Shown: one piece after another, positions 38,879 to 51,800 of the stretch
How the letters are laid out: the number at the start of each line of letters is the position of its first letter
Numbering within the stretch: position 1 is the stretch's first letter
Origin: Paramacrobiotus metropolitanus
Taxonomy: Eukaryota > Tardigrada > Eutardigrada > Parachela > Macrobiotidae
Assembly (NCBI RefSeq): GCF_019649055.1
Contig: NW_026570225.1
Span: 2,294,001-2,358,000, forward strand
DNA: 64,000 bases
Direction: 5' to 3'
The notes under the pieces: model-generated
Told to the model about the DNA's origin: nothing
Database searches by the model: none
Seen by the model: the letters and a program-made list of their open reading frames with translations, nothing else
Translations under genes and position numbers: made by a program

Positions 38879-41800
38879 TCACACCAGACTATTCAAAAAT
38901 TTAGGCTCCTCTTCGCCACGAATTAACAACTTTTCCGTATCTAATGTAGGGCCTTTCCGTTCAAACGGCAACATGCCACACCACTGATAATTTTGGCTTC
39001 CGCAACTTTTACATGGACTCACTGCCGATGACACGGCCTTAAAGGTCGGCTTCCGTCTGGTACACTTTCGACATTTGACAAAGCGCTTCTTAACCTTCTG
39101 CCGGGTAAAGGGATGCCGCTCCTCTTGGCACCGTTTTGCAAGCGAATGTGCCATATAATCACACTGCAAACACACAGAAGCTGTTAAAAAACTGAATTCC
39201 CGGCAACATGAAAGAAACACCCGAAATCTAACATCTCGTATTAGTCTGTTTATTACGCCAGAACATTTAGTGCACTACAGTATACAATTACATACTGACT
39301 CAAGACTTTTCATGCCTATCCGTAGTCAAAGTACCTTTTTACATACGACCACGTCGCATTCGATATCTTTAGTATCCTCCATCTGTGTCTCAATACTTTC
39401 TTTCATGGTGGCATGACTAAAATACTTATCCATAAAATCTATTTCGTTCAGCTGACATAAGTCGTCATGCCTGGATGTCGTTTGTAAAAGCGCCTGAATC
39501 TCGGGATCATCTTGCAGGTTGCAAATTTTCATATCCGTGTTTTTTGTCTGAGCACTACTAGAAAACGGTGTACGGGATACTGTTGACGGGTTTCTTGAAA
39601 GACAGTTCGGATCCGACTTTGGGATTTTTTTTCCAGACTGTCGCAACTGGGCAATAGCGCGGACTTGCGAAATCGGCACAGGAGGCGCCTTAAGCGATGC
39701 AGTTCTGCCAGCTATAAACAGCAAAAGAAATTTAAAATTCGCCAAATCAACCATGACAGCATTTAGAAATGGTGCACCACAATTAAATCATACCCCACAT
39801 CAATAACCTCAAAAATAAGAACGGTGCTTACCATCGGAAAATACAACACCTCCTCCTCCCAAGGATCCACTCAGTTTTGGGACTGTGACATTTTTGTTCA
39901 TCACCCGCTTCTTGTGTTGTTCGATTAGATTTTTCATCGAAACCTCTTGACTTTTCAGCAGCTCGGACGGTGACACATACTTTCTTGGATGCTTCTTCAA
40001 ATCTTCCTTGGCGATGCTTTTCACCAGATTTCTGGCTCCCGGTCCGTCATTAACCACTAGTTCATTCAGTTCTTCATTTCCAGTTGTCACACGTTCTAAT
40101 GTTACTTTCTCGGCTTCGCTCAACTGTTTCCTGATCAGCTGCCGCGATTCGTCGATCAATGCTTGTGCCCCTTTGGAAATCTGCGTTTTGAAAGTCGTGG
40201 GAGGCGGTTTTTTTACTTCCGATACGGAACGCGGCGCCGTGAACAGCTTCCCGCCATAGAAATATCCATAGGCCACTTCGGCAATTTTGCTCGCACCCAT
40301 TCGCGGCTGCACACCGGAGTAGTTGGTCTGTATATCCATGCGTTGGGAGCTAATTTTTTGGAATGCCGCTTTTAGGTGGTACACGCAATATTCCTGCTTG
40401 GTCTTGTTAATCAGATTTTTGCAGGATTCACCGTTTTTGGTCTGCCCTTTACAATGCCCTAAATCAGCAGCGTAGCCGAGCTCGATGATTTGGTTATAAG
40501 AGTTGACAGAGAGCGATAAACCGGATTTGTCATCCTTCTTGGGCAAAATGCTGGCATTCAAAATGACAACGACGTTGCTGGCCTGAACTCTCCAGCTATC
40601 GCTGTGAGCATCTGCAACACACACCATCATTTGTAATACTGGCATCCGATTTTCGATGACTACCAGTATCTAAAACTCCACATTCAAACAGAACAGCGAT
40701 TCAGGGCAAAGTGTTGCAAACCAGTACTTTCCCAACATCACTCAACAGTGACTTTATACTGTACAATCAGTTTTGGCGCTTTAGAAACGCAAAGGTTGAT
40801 TTTCATTGTCAGCCAATTTTACACTACATCTAAATATCAAACCAACATTTCATTATTACGAAATCACGTTAAGTGCACCTTTACGGAATCTGATTAGGCT
40901 ACCGAATAGTTGATTGAATTACATACAAATACATACCTCCGAACAGAAAAAGCGTGACTGAATTAGCGCTATCCTCCAAATCCATCATCTTCCAGATGGA
41001 AAACTGCTTGCCACTCGCACTGGTCTTGGTCGGAAGCTTGGTGAGCAGCACGGCAAATGTTATCCAGTCCATCTTGCCAAATGGCAGTCCCGAATGCGCA
41101 ATTTGCGATAATTTGCACGTCTGTTTATCACCAATTCGCGCTGCCAAATCTGCCGGAGAGATCATCGGATTGGCAATATTATACCCGGAAAACTGGCACT
41201 TCGCCGTGACGACTTTACTCGACACCGTCTCCTTCCGGGCGACTGTCTGCGACGCGGGAGACGGTGCGACCAACGGCGCGAAGGCTGTGCGTTTGATGAC
41301 GAGTGCGTCGGGCGATGAATTACGCGTGTTCCGCTTGGCCGTGCGCTCATCCTCCGCTCGGGCGTCCAGTTTTCGTTTCAAGGCTCTACCTGATTTACTG
41401 AGATTGGGCGCATAATCTTCTTCATCCTCAGACGATTCGGACAATCCGATATCCTTCAGAGTCGGCGATTTGCCATCGCGCGATGTGCTAGAATGTAAAT
41501 TCTGAGGCGTGTGGGGTGGTGGGGCCTTCTTCGCAAAAATGTTTGTATCTAGATCGAACAACCTAGGCACGTTAGTTTTGGACACTGGAGTTGTTTGGGT
41601 TGATGGCTGCGTTTTCGTGGAAGCGCCACGCGAAGCCAACTGCCGCTCCAGCTCTTTGACACGGTTTTCTAGGTAGGCCACCTTCTTGCCGGAGTTCTCC
41701 GCCTTGCTTTTACCACCTTGCGAACCCGAAAATGAACCTAAAGCGCGAAGATGGTAGACAAATTAAATTTGAAGACCTTTTGGACAAACGTTTTGATACG

Positions 41801-41952
41801 ATCAATGCAGTGGTGAGTTTAAGAAACAAAAGAATTCGAGACTACGAGTTAAAACTGGAAAGTCAAACGCCAAACCTTAAAAGTTCCATACCTTGTCCCT
41901 CATCTTCCATAGCATCCAAGAGCGCATTCAGGGCCCCATCACTATCATCCAT
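38879..41952 (-). CDS. mcm10: MCM10 replication initiation protein
   Basis: Five exons in phase (41892-41952, 40937-41737, 39832-40611, 39335-39711, 38879-39163) give 767 residues, close to the family's usual length. The N-terminus (MDDSDGALNALLDAMEDEG) leads to a coiled coil (YLENRVKELERQL). A basic/acidic linker follows, then the OB-fold core (FSGYNIANPMISPADLAARI ... FGKMDWITFAVL) and the CCCH zinc finger GHCKGQTKNGESC ... YCVYH. The C-terminal zinc ribbon has CRKC and CKSCG pairs. MCM10 activates the CMG helicase and links it to polymerase alpha at origins. The start codon sits about 0.7 kb head-to-head from EMC2. Confidence 0.95.
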
Positions 41953-42653
41953 TTTTCGAAATCGTACTCGAAATGTTTGTCTCGTATATATTATATTGAA
42001 ACACCTGATTAAAAAAGCAGACTACGCTCACCAAACTAAAGATAAAAAATAAAGTGCGAAGTTTGCGAACCCGTTTTCATCTTTTCCCTGCGCTATACAT
42101 ATGGCACAACTCAAAACTGGCGGGTAAAATGGCCTATACCGTATAAGTGTACGGCAGCCTATTTCCGGGAGGCGGAAACTAGTGCACTGGCATGTTTGAG
42201 CAATCGGCCTGCCATCACACGCTGCAGACCGGAAACACTGCAGCGCAATGAAAACTGCGAAATTTTTGGGCCGAAAACTATGGAAATTTGATCTACTTAC
42301 GGTCTTACCTAATATACCTTTTTAAAATTTGCATCGTTTTTAAATCTTAATTTGCTCATTGTTCGCGCAGACAGTTTGCATATTGCATGGATTGCTTTTT
42401 CGGTATCACCGATGAGGAATAATTTCTCCTATTAATTAGTTTACCCACTGAAACGGATACTCAGACACTGTTATCGATTGTTGGAAGCACAGCGGTGTTT
42501 ATGAGTATACATTTGTACGCTGATACGGCCTTATCCTTGTTCTCAAAGTGCCCGTCCAGAATCTTTGTTTAACTTCTCGGCTCTGTAACGCATTTTGAAT
42601 CGTCTGCGTAATTATTTCCTTTGATCTTTCTGTCGTATTTGTTGCGACGAATC
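41953..42653. promoter_or_regulatory. shared MCM10/EMC2 divergent promoter region
   Basis: The two start codons face away from each other across about 700 bases that contain no exon. Both promoters must lie here unless distant untranslated exons exist. No TATA box is evident. Confidence 0.5.
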
Positions 42654-44871
42654 ATGGCATCCTGGCACGGTAATCTCGTAATCTTGAAATTGTATAATTT
42701 TTGGTTGTGCCAGGGCAGGTCTTGGTCGTGCACCTGTTTATTTTATCGATTTTATGATTAAAAAATATAAGTCCATGCCACGAACTTGAAGATGGAATTT
42801 GTTTAGAAGCTCGTGATCGCCTGAAAAAGATTAAGGAAGAACGCCTACGCCGCAGCGAAGAGGTGGTGGAACTGTGGGAAAATGTTTTAGGAGAAAAAGC
42901 AAAGAACCTGGGAGACGAAGGTACATTCCCTTTCCTCGTGTCTTAGATAGTCCCTTTTTCGATAGTTTATTAATTATTTTATTGCTTTGCCATTGTTCAA
43001 GCTCGCTTTAATAAATTCACACATTTTATCTTTTATTCTGGACTTTTTAGTCCGCTGCCGCTGTAATATTGTTATTACTTGCTGTCACTAGCTGCATTAA
43101 TATTCTCCTGGTTTTAGTATGGGCAGTGTACGAGCAGGTTTGTATCGCAGCTTTGGACTGTGATCGCTTGGACATTGCTAAAAATTGTGTCAAATCATTG
43201 AGTGCAAGATTCCCTACCAGTAATCGAGTTCGCCGTTTGCTGGCTATGACTTTGGAAGCAGATGGAAAGTAAGTGCTTTCGTTTTCCTTACTGTTATAAA
43301 ATTTGGGTTCTTACTTCATTGTAAGTTACTTATACTGAAGTATGAATCCAAATATGAATCCAAATAATAATTATAATAAGTACACTGTAGTGTGGATTCG
43401 TTGGACCCTGCTGCTGATACCGGAAACATATTTTTGATTTGATGACTTTATGTTAGATTTGTTCAATTTGCATGTACTTAACTGCAAATTTATTTGCATT
43501 AATTGTGTATTTATAGTTAAGTTTGGCGAATAAGTACTATTATAAAGTAGCTGATGCATACAAGTACTGATATTTACGTGACAAGTACCCAGCTTATTGC
43601 CTGGATCTACACCAGGTTCATTTCCCATCGACTAATCACTTTGTCTTTTTGTTTGTGTTTCTGTTGTGGTTTCACTTTTACAACTGTGTTCTCCTTTTTT
43701 TAATAGGTTTGACGAGGCGGAGCACATGTACGAATCGCTGATAGAGCGGGATGAAACCGACACAGTACGAGACGGCATGAGCATAATAATAATCCGTTAT
43801 CCAATATTTGTGAATGAAATACGTTATCTTCGAAATCATGCGAATTGCGAAGTATATCTTCGTTTCAGTTATCAAGAAAACGTTTAGTTGCTATCCTCAA
43901 GGCGCAGAAGTTGTATGCTGATGCTATTGTCCATTTGAACGAGTATCTGAAAACGTAAGTTAAGCGACTTGTATTTCCCGAATGATACGATTATCGCCTT
44001 AGCGTGTATTTAATTGTAAGTTTTGTAAGTAGTACCCAGTCTTACACACTACAAAGTACTTACGTATATACTCATATACAGATATACTGTATATAAATAT
44101 TGGCTATTTTCTTTAGCTTAAAGAATAGGTTGTGTTTACTTGGTATGTTATAAATAATGAAAGACTACCAACTTTTATGGTCCATTTCTGGAAAGGGATC
44201 TCTAGAGTAAGCAATTTTAGATTCCAAAATGATCAAGAAGCATGGCTAGAACTGGTGGAGTTGTATTGCACCGAGCAGGATTATATTAAAGCGGCATTCT
44301 GTATGGAAGAAGTGCTTATTCATCATCCTCAGAGCCATCTTCATCATCAACGTTATGCGGAAATACGGTATGCTCTTGGAGGATTTGAGAACATCGATAC
44401 AGCCCGTAGCCACTTTGCAAAAGCGGTAAAGTTGTGTCCGACTAACGTGGACGCACTTTTTGGAATGTGCATGGTAAGAACACGGGAATCACTGAAATTA
44501 ATTCAGACAGTTAGGTCTGAGACATGCTTTCTCGGCGGAAAACCACTTCACCGGAATTTCTTTGTGATAGTGTGCATCGTTTTTGGCCATGTCTAACAAA
44601 TCAACTGCGCTGAAGCGAAAAGACAATCAGCGCTATGCAGAATGGGCCGCCCATCAACTTCAGGAAAACTTTCCAGTACGTGTAGCTTTCAGTTTTTATC
44701 AAAAAGTGCTTTCGCCTTTCGAGACATCGAGATGGTTTCTCTGTAGAAACAGCTCTCATACTGAGGGACGTTTGATTTTTAATTTGTGACTTCTCGTAGG
44801 AAAAATTGACCGTGGATGCCAAAAGCAAACTCAAGAACATAACTATTTCCTTGGATAGTTTGCAGCTATGA
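42654..44871 (+). CDS. emc2: ER membrane protein complex subunit 2
   Basis: Eight exons in phase (42654-42669, 42807-42920, 43118-43268, 43707-43764, 43869-43954, 44221-44473, 44571-44675, 44800-44871) encode 284 residues; the human protein is slightly longer. The first coding exon is only 16 nt (MASWH plus one base). The chain aligns end to end with EMC2: AVYEQVCIAALDCDRLDIA, then TPR-type helices RKRLVAILKAQKLYADA, DQEAWLELVELYCTEQDY, HHQRYAEIRYALGGFENI, and the C-terminal KDNQRYAEWAAHQL. EMC2 is the cytosolic scaffold of the complex that inserts tail-anchored and multipass proteins into the ER membrane. A poly(A) signal AATAAA lies at about 45113. Confidence 0.95.
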
Positions 44872-45513
44872 TTGTGTTTTGTGGTTGCATCTCTCTAGTG
44901 GGTGACTAGGAAAATTTGCTGTTACACGGTGAACGTCGGTGTGCTTGTTTTCTCAACCATTCTGTGTCCTGAAGATCGTAAAGAAGACGTGATCGATTTC
45001 TAATGTAAACCTGCTTGAATTTGTTTCATGTGTAGTATAACGGACTAACGGCTGATTGTCGCAGATTTGGGGGAAATGATGACAGCCGACAAGAACTCAA
45101 AACTTTAATCGAAATAAAAGTCATGGCATGGCCAGTACGTACATCTTTAGTGATGAGGGAGTGGCGATACAACCGATAGGCGATAACCATGTTCACTTTT
45201 GATTAAAAAAGCTGTTTTCCATGAACTGAAGAACATCAAAGGAAAAAAGAAATTTCTGAAACGCGGAAAATTTGATATCAAGTTAACATAACTGCTCCTG
45301 ATTGATGTAGTAACTGGTAAGAACAGTTATAAACAAAAAAGATAAAGCACATTAAGTTCTGCTACAAAAAGAGAAATCAATTAATTAATCAGAAGCAAAA
45401 ACACATTCTGAGCAGTAAATCAGAGATTTATTAGAGAACAAATCAGATTCCTGAAGAACCAATACATTCACGGGGAAAACAGGCTCAGCCCAACGCTTCA
45501 CAGCATCATGCAC
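44872..45513. other. convergent 3' region of EMC2 and gamma-tubulin
   Basis: No exon. It contains AATAAA near 45113 on the plus strand for EMC2 and AATAAA near 45427-45432 on the minus strand for gamma-tubulin. Confidence 0.6.
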
Positions 45514-45559
45514 CGTTGAAGGAGTCTTGTGTGTCGTCACACACAAGATTCCTTCAACG
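45514..45559. repeat. 21-bp-arm hairpin spanning the gamma-tubulin stop codon
   Basis: CGTTGAAGGAGTCTTGTGTG at 45514 pairs with the complement ending at 45559, with one mismatch and a loop of about four bases. The gamma-tubulin stop codon TGA (45554-45556, minus) lies in one arm. Confidence 0.85.
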
Positions 45560-47721
45560 CCGCATGCACTTTTCTTTGATGTAGTCTTGGTAGTTTGGTG
45601 TGGCAGCCGCACGGTACTCCTCAATAAGTTCCTGTATTTTAGCCCGCGATTCCACCATATCTTCCGGCACGTCATGCGAATCTTTCTTGAACTGTTCCAT
45701 ATAAGCATTCTTCTTTTTCATCTTGTCGAACTGTTTCAGCATCATGTCGAAGCGTTCACTGACACCAGTATGGTTGGCCAGCATCAGTCCGCTGACTCTA
45801 TGCGCCATGGGAACGAAGGGTGAGCGGCGAGCATGGGCAACGTGGATGCTGGCGGGACCCCACTGAATGAATTTGACCGCTTTCCGTTCACGCAGCCGCA
45901 TCAGACTCTTCTGCACCTAAGGATGTCAAATCTCTATCACATTATCAAGATATACAAGTTCAGTGCTGCTAGAATACTGTTACCTCTCCAGGGTCGATTT
46001 CTCCTTGAATGATATTCAATATCGAGATGTAGCAGTTATCGCTTTCGTACGCTTTCCCTGTAGATACCATCATGTTATCAGGCTTCAGCAAACGCCGCAT
46101 CACATCGAAAACGGTGGTTTTCTGAATCACTCCAGGATCTTGATTACGTGAAATCAAAGGCGTGTAACCTGTAAGCAATTCCAACAAATACAGTGAGGTT
46201 AACAGGCATATCACCAACCGACCTCACAGATACTAACCGGTCATCAAGAAGTGCAGATTCGGAGTGGGAACCAACGGCGCGAACAATCCGACAAAATCGT
46301 TGTGCATGTAGCTGGGATAGCGCAGTGTAGAAGTACTAGCAGACATAATGGTAGACACCATGTTGTTGATCTCCGTCATGCTAGGGGTCTCGATGCGCAG
46401 TCGATCGATGGCGATGCGGTGCAGGGCAGTGTTGTCCAGGACCACGACACAGTCAGCATGTTCGGTCAAACGGCGCAGACTCAACACAGAATTGTATGGC
46501 TGGACGACCACATCACTGGCCGCATCTTCCGCTTGATTAGGGAAAACCGAATACGCCTGCACCGAATTCTTTGGGAAGCGATCGTGCAGTTTTTCCAGGA
46601 CATAAGAGCCCATCCCCGAACCGGTGCCTCCGGCAATGGAATGACAAAGGATGAACCCGTCCAAGCCATCGCTGCCTTCCGCTTCGCGATTGATGATCTC
46701 GAACACCGCTTCCTGCAAACAGAATTATATACAATCCCACTGAAACAACGCAGTCCTGAAGGTTAAAAATGCGCCCAGCAGACACGTCCCTAACCTTTTT
46801 CTACGACGCCCAACAAAAGATGAAGTGGAGTAATCTGAACGCTGCTGAACGTTTTCCGAAGCTTGTCAATGATAATTCTGAAGTTACCGAAGTTCTGAAA
46901 ATTCACTTCGGCATAGTTCTTAACTCTTAACTCCGCGAACCACGCCAACCTCTCCATTTCTACTCCTATTCGTTTATTACAAATGACTGTGTTAAAATAG
47001 TGCCTCTCGTCTTGCTCGCGTTAATAGTTCCTTTCTTGCACAGGAGTCGTTGAACTAACCAGTAAGTGGGGAGTTTGTCTTCCAGACCTCAGTATGTTGG
47101 TTCAATACCACCTCTCAAGCACATTACGCAAATTCATAATATAAAAGTAAAACAAATAATAAAACCTCTATATCGTAACTCCCTGTTTCCTACAAATTCG
47201 AAACAAATCCGAAAATATGTATTATGCCATTACTTATGTTAATTAGTTAATATCATCAATTATCCTCGGTCACTGCAATATCAGTTTCAAATAGAACCTT
47301 TCTGACAACATCAAATACCAAAACACATCGAAGTCTGCCAAGACCTCCGAAGAGCCTAGGAAACGATTCTTACTTCGTGCTTGCTTCCAGCTTCATATCC
47401 AGCTGCCCAATTATTTCCCGCTCCACCACCTTCTTTGCAAATGTAAATGTTTTCCGGGTTATACAGCTTAGAGTAGTTGTTGAGGATCCCGTTGACAACA
47501 CGCGGTTCCAAATCGACGAGAACAGCTCGCGGCATATAATGATCATCGTCAGCCTGCGCAAAGAACACATCCTTCCGATCATACACTCCTGCTGCTGAGG
47601 CTGGATTAAGCAGGTGACCTTCCGGGCTGATTCCGTGTTCCTGGCAAAGTTTCTGCCAGAATTCCATCCCGATTTGATTGCCACATTGTCCAAGCTGTAA
47701 GGTAATAATTTCGCGTGGCAT
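45554..47721 (-). CDS. tubg1: gamma-tubulin
   Basis: Four exons in phase (47374-47721, 46238-46712, 45984-46168, 45554-45916) encode 456 residues, close to the usual ~450. The start [18 protein letters not shown] is the gamma-tubulin form. The tubulin GTP-binding signature appears as [13 protein letters not shown]. Other family blocks are [59 protein letters not shown] and [12 protein letters not shown]. Gamma-tubulin forms the ring complexes that nucleate microtubules at centrosomes. Intron 1 (46713-47373) is the only long one. The first codon of exon 2 gives one extra residue relative to my memory of the human protein. Confidence 0.96.
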
Positions 47722-48883
47722 AATTACTGTATCGCTGCCCGCGTCTGCCCAACTACTACTGTAATACAATTAAAACAATCCGACTATGAGCAAAATTTAG
47801 CGTACATAGTAGTTAAAGTAGTACGATAGATAAATAATAAATGAACGGTTCAGAACTTGAAACAAGAATTCTTAGTGCCACTGTGCCAGCTTTGCAGCGA
47901 TCAAGTCAGGGCTTTTATATATCCCGAGCGAGTGCTGATACGGGTTTTTGTCGACAATGGTGAATGGAGCACAGAAACCGCCAAATATCGGGCAATCGAG
48001 CCGACACCTGTCGGCTGGCTGCTGCACAGGTACCGGGTTATGGTTTGGTCGTTAACTAATTTTTAACTAATTTTTACGTATCGTTAACACTGGCCAAAAG
48101 GCCGTAGCGGATTCGGAGGCTAGCTGCAAGTTGAAAAACGGCCTAAAATTTAAAAATGAACGTGGAAAAGTGGCCTCGTTTTTCTGTAGCGTTTCCTGAT
48201 TCTTGAGACGGCTACCGGGCTACGGTGGCGTTGCCGAGCGTTGTTTTCTGTTTCTGTTGTTTTCAATTTCTCCCTCCTGGAGAGAGCCCGCACGCCACCC
48301 TCCACACCTCGCGACGGCCCTGCGGCGAAGTGATTGTTTTTCTTCCTGCCCGACGGTCTTTAATGCCGACCGAACCTGTTGTGTTAGTACGAGCTTGCGT
48401 GTATTGTACTAGTACATACTCCATACGGCCAGACATGCCTAGCTATAGGATCTGCATTTAAGACTATATTAAAAGTAAATATATTCACAGATTGCAGACC
48501 CTGATATTGCGTGATTTGCATATCCTGTTTGGGAGGTCGATAGCCTGTGGCTAACACCCTGGAATTTGAGAGATCGAGATCGGTCTTCTTGGATCCTGCG
48601 CGATTTTCGCTTGTGTGGTGAATTTGGTTTTGATATACCCAGTCTGCAACTAGGCTGACCATCAGTCGGTAACAAGAATTTTTCCGGTCTATTTTTTGAA
48701 ACACCGGGATCCGTTTCCGTTTATGCGCTTTTTCCTGGATTCCCGGAACAGCGTAATTTGTCAGTGCTAGTATTATTTTGGTATGAACACAATACTCGCT
48801 CGCTACCACGTGTTCCTTATAAGTTATAACAGTAGTAATATTGTCTTAAAATCACCAACGGATTTATTGCAAGACCGGGAAAA
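47722..48883. promoter_or_regulatory. gamma-tubulin/MOV10L1 divergent intergenic region
   Basis: About 1.2 kb between opposite start codons. Open frames here (for example 48384-48809 minus) have no recognisable domain and overlap each other on both strands, so none is called. Confidence 0.45.
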
Positions 48884-51800
48884 ATGTTACGCGCTTTTTG
48901 CGATCTAGTTTCTAATTGGCTGATGTATGCTGATTCCGCATCCGATCCAGTTCTAGAACCTGAACATCGTGGTTTTCGTCCTGACTGCGTACTTGATGTA
49001 AGCTACGAAAGCTACCTACGGTAGTTCGAAAGCATGTGCAAGAATGAGGCAGCGTAGGAATCGTACTTAAACTGTACAGTACAGTATTATAATTTTCTTT
49101 GGGTTATGAATTATAGAACTAGTTTACTAGTGTCAGATTCAGTAAGAGTGTGCACTGCAGGACTGGGCGGACGGCGAGCTTCGTATTTCTGATGGTATTT
49201 CCATTTCCATGTGGCACTAGTGACTATAACTCGCATTTCTGATGGTAATACAAACTTTTGTAGAGAAAGGTGCTAGGGGGCGTCCAGTCTAAGCCAGTCA
49301 AGCATAATTCCGTTTACTCCAGCAATCAAGACGACTATCGCCATAACACCAGGTTTGCGTTTACCACAACGGAGGATCACTATGCCCGCGTGGTGCAGGT
49401 TGAAGAGCGTATGAACGGAAACAGCGCACCGGAGGTTATCGTGCAGGTCGAGAAACACGGTCAGACCATACCTGTTCTGCTGCCGGAGAACTTCCTCATC
49501 GCACCACAGAAAGGTGATCACTGGTTGCTGTCGGCTGGCGGTGTTTTGCGGGAGGATAACGTCCTTGTGCCGAAAAGTGTGCAGTATGCGCGGACAAAGA
49601 ATGACGCTATCCTGCGGATTATCGGCGACCACCTCACCCTCAGTAAGCAGTCGTTCATCCTCTTCGAGCAGAGTGTGTGCATGGCGGCGGAGGCCATACC
49701 GGATGGATTTTCTAAGCACCCTGGCGTCATGTATAAAATCGACGCTGTCGAAAGCCGACAACCGCGTGGATGTTCCTGGCGCGCTTGGCGTATCGAGATG
49801 GTCACCCCTGAAGAAAGGTCAGGCGGTTACACAGTTATCGAAATTTCGAAAATATGCATGCTCGTGAATGCATTTTAACTAACGCATTATTACAACACAG
49901 GCCGGTAAAATTAGTTCATGATTATTCGCCGCTTTGTAGGGCCGCTTTGCGAGATATGTTGGTGGACGAAGAAATTGATTTTGGCGAAATTGCATTTGGA
50001 ACTTCCGTAACTAAGACGGTCACGATCAGGTCAGTGACTTGAATAATTGTCTTTGCAACGATCCAGTTGTACTACCTCACTCTAGCCGGTTTTCGGGAGT
50101 ACAGATATTTATAATGCGTCATTTCACATTTGCAGCAACAAAGACGGTGCGGCACATCGTTTGACGAAAATAGCACTGTACGGCTGTCACATCTGTCGTG
50201 TGCATCCCATTTCCATCTCCGAGCCGTATTTCTCCGTTGGGGCGCCGCACTTTCTTTACGACGCTATCCACTTCCATCCCTTCCGCAAATTCGATTTTCT
50301 ATTGCCTGTCAACGCTACGGCTCATGTGAACGTGAAGATGGCAGGGACAGAGCCAGGACAATGGAAATTCGCCTTGAAATTTTTCTTTGAGGACAGAAAG
50401 ATGCGTAGCTGCTTGTTTTCCGCTAACGTGCTGCAGTCCGATGGAAGCGTGGTTGACCAGGTGCGAGCAGATCCGGAGTGGCGCCTTTCGCAAGACAGAA
50501 TTCGTCGGCAGGTGGCGAAAGAGGCGGCCATTCGAGTGCGAGAGGCGGATTACGAGAAACCGAAGAAAAAGTATAATTGCAAGCAAAAAAGGTGATATAT
50601 GTTTTACAAATTGTCTCCTGAAATTGTCGGCTGTTTTACAAAGACTGTTTGCAGAGACGGAGGCGCTGTCCATGACTTCCGAAATCATTACGATATTCCA
50701 TGTGAGCTGATGGATTCTTTGAGCGCTTTGCCAGAAGTCGATGCCCTGCAAGAACAGTTTCCGGTTCTGAAAGAGCCGCTGAATTATGATAACTATGCCG
50801 ACAAGCTGCACTTGCTTCTCCATTTGGAGGAATTTGCGGAAGAATTGGGTGTTCATGAGCGATTCGATAAAGTTTCCGTTAGTAATTCTTTGATTCTTGA
50901 TGTAAAACCAGTTTCAGAGCTTCATCTGATTCCGACAAATCTATTTTTTATTTAGGATGAACTGGAGCAGGTGGATGGCACAATATTCAAATTGGGTTTA
51001 CTCGACCTGTCGGAAGGACGACCTTCTTTGATGTCGGGTGACCACGTTTTCGCCAAAACCATTGATAAAATGAAACAACTTGCTCATTCCGCGGACGTAT
51101 TGAAGAGGTTGACAAAACGAAACAATCAGTACTCTTTCAGTAGAATCGTTTTTAACAGCTTATTTTTTACCTGTAGGTGCAACTGGACGCAGTTTTAATT
51201 AAATTTGATGTGCCATTTTCGAACTTTTTCGAGCGTAAAAGACTTCTGGACTTCTCTTTTGGCATTAACCGCTCGGTCTACCGTCGATTGCATGTAATGC
51301 AGAATGATCTTATTTCTGGAAAAATGGATTGATTGACCTATTTGCAAAAACATCGTAGAAAACACTGGATATCTCAGGAGAGCGTCTGAGCAAGCGATTT
51401 CTCTTTCCCACCGAGTCCAACCGGGAACAATGTGCGGAGCGCATCCATGATCGCTTGCAATGTTCGCATTTCAAAGAGCTTTTCCATCCCCGTTTTAAAG
51501 TGCTTGTTTGTAAATTATTACTTGATATTGTCATCGTAGTTTCTCAGGAAATAAAGTGGATTAATCCGGACCTAAATGAGCTGCAGCGGAAGGCTGTCAA
51601 TATGGTGTGCCGCGGACGTTGCGGTCCCCTGGCTCACATAATTTTTGGCCCACCGGGTAACTTGTTAGCTGGCGAAAATGTTATATTTTGACTTCAGATA
51701 AGTTTATAGTGTCGGTTGGCTTTTTATACAGAAAACAGTTGTGGGCGATGCAAACTCAAAGGTAACCTTTCAGAGACTGAGAGATATACCTGTTTTGCTT

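Noticed and set aside
48384-48809. 141-codon minus-strand open frame upstream of MOV10L1
   Set aside because: No recognisable domain, a non-ATG start, and plus-strand frames overlap it. It looks like chance.
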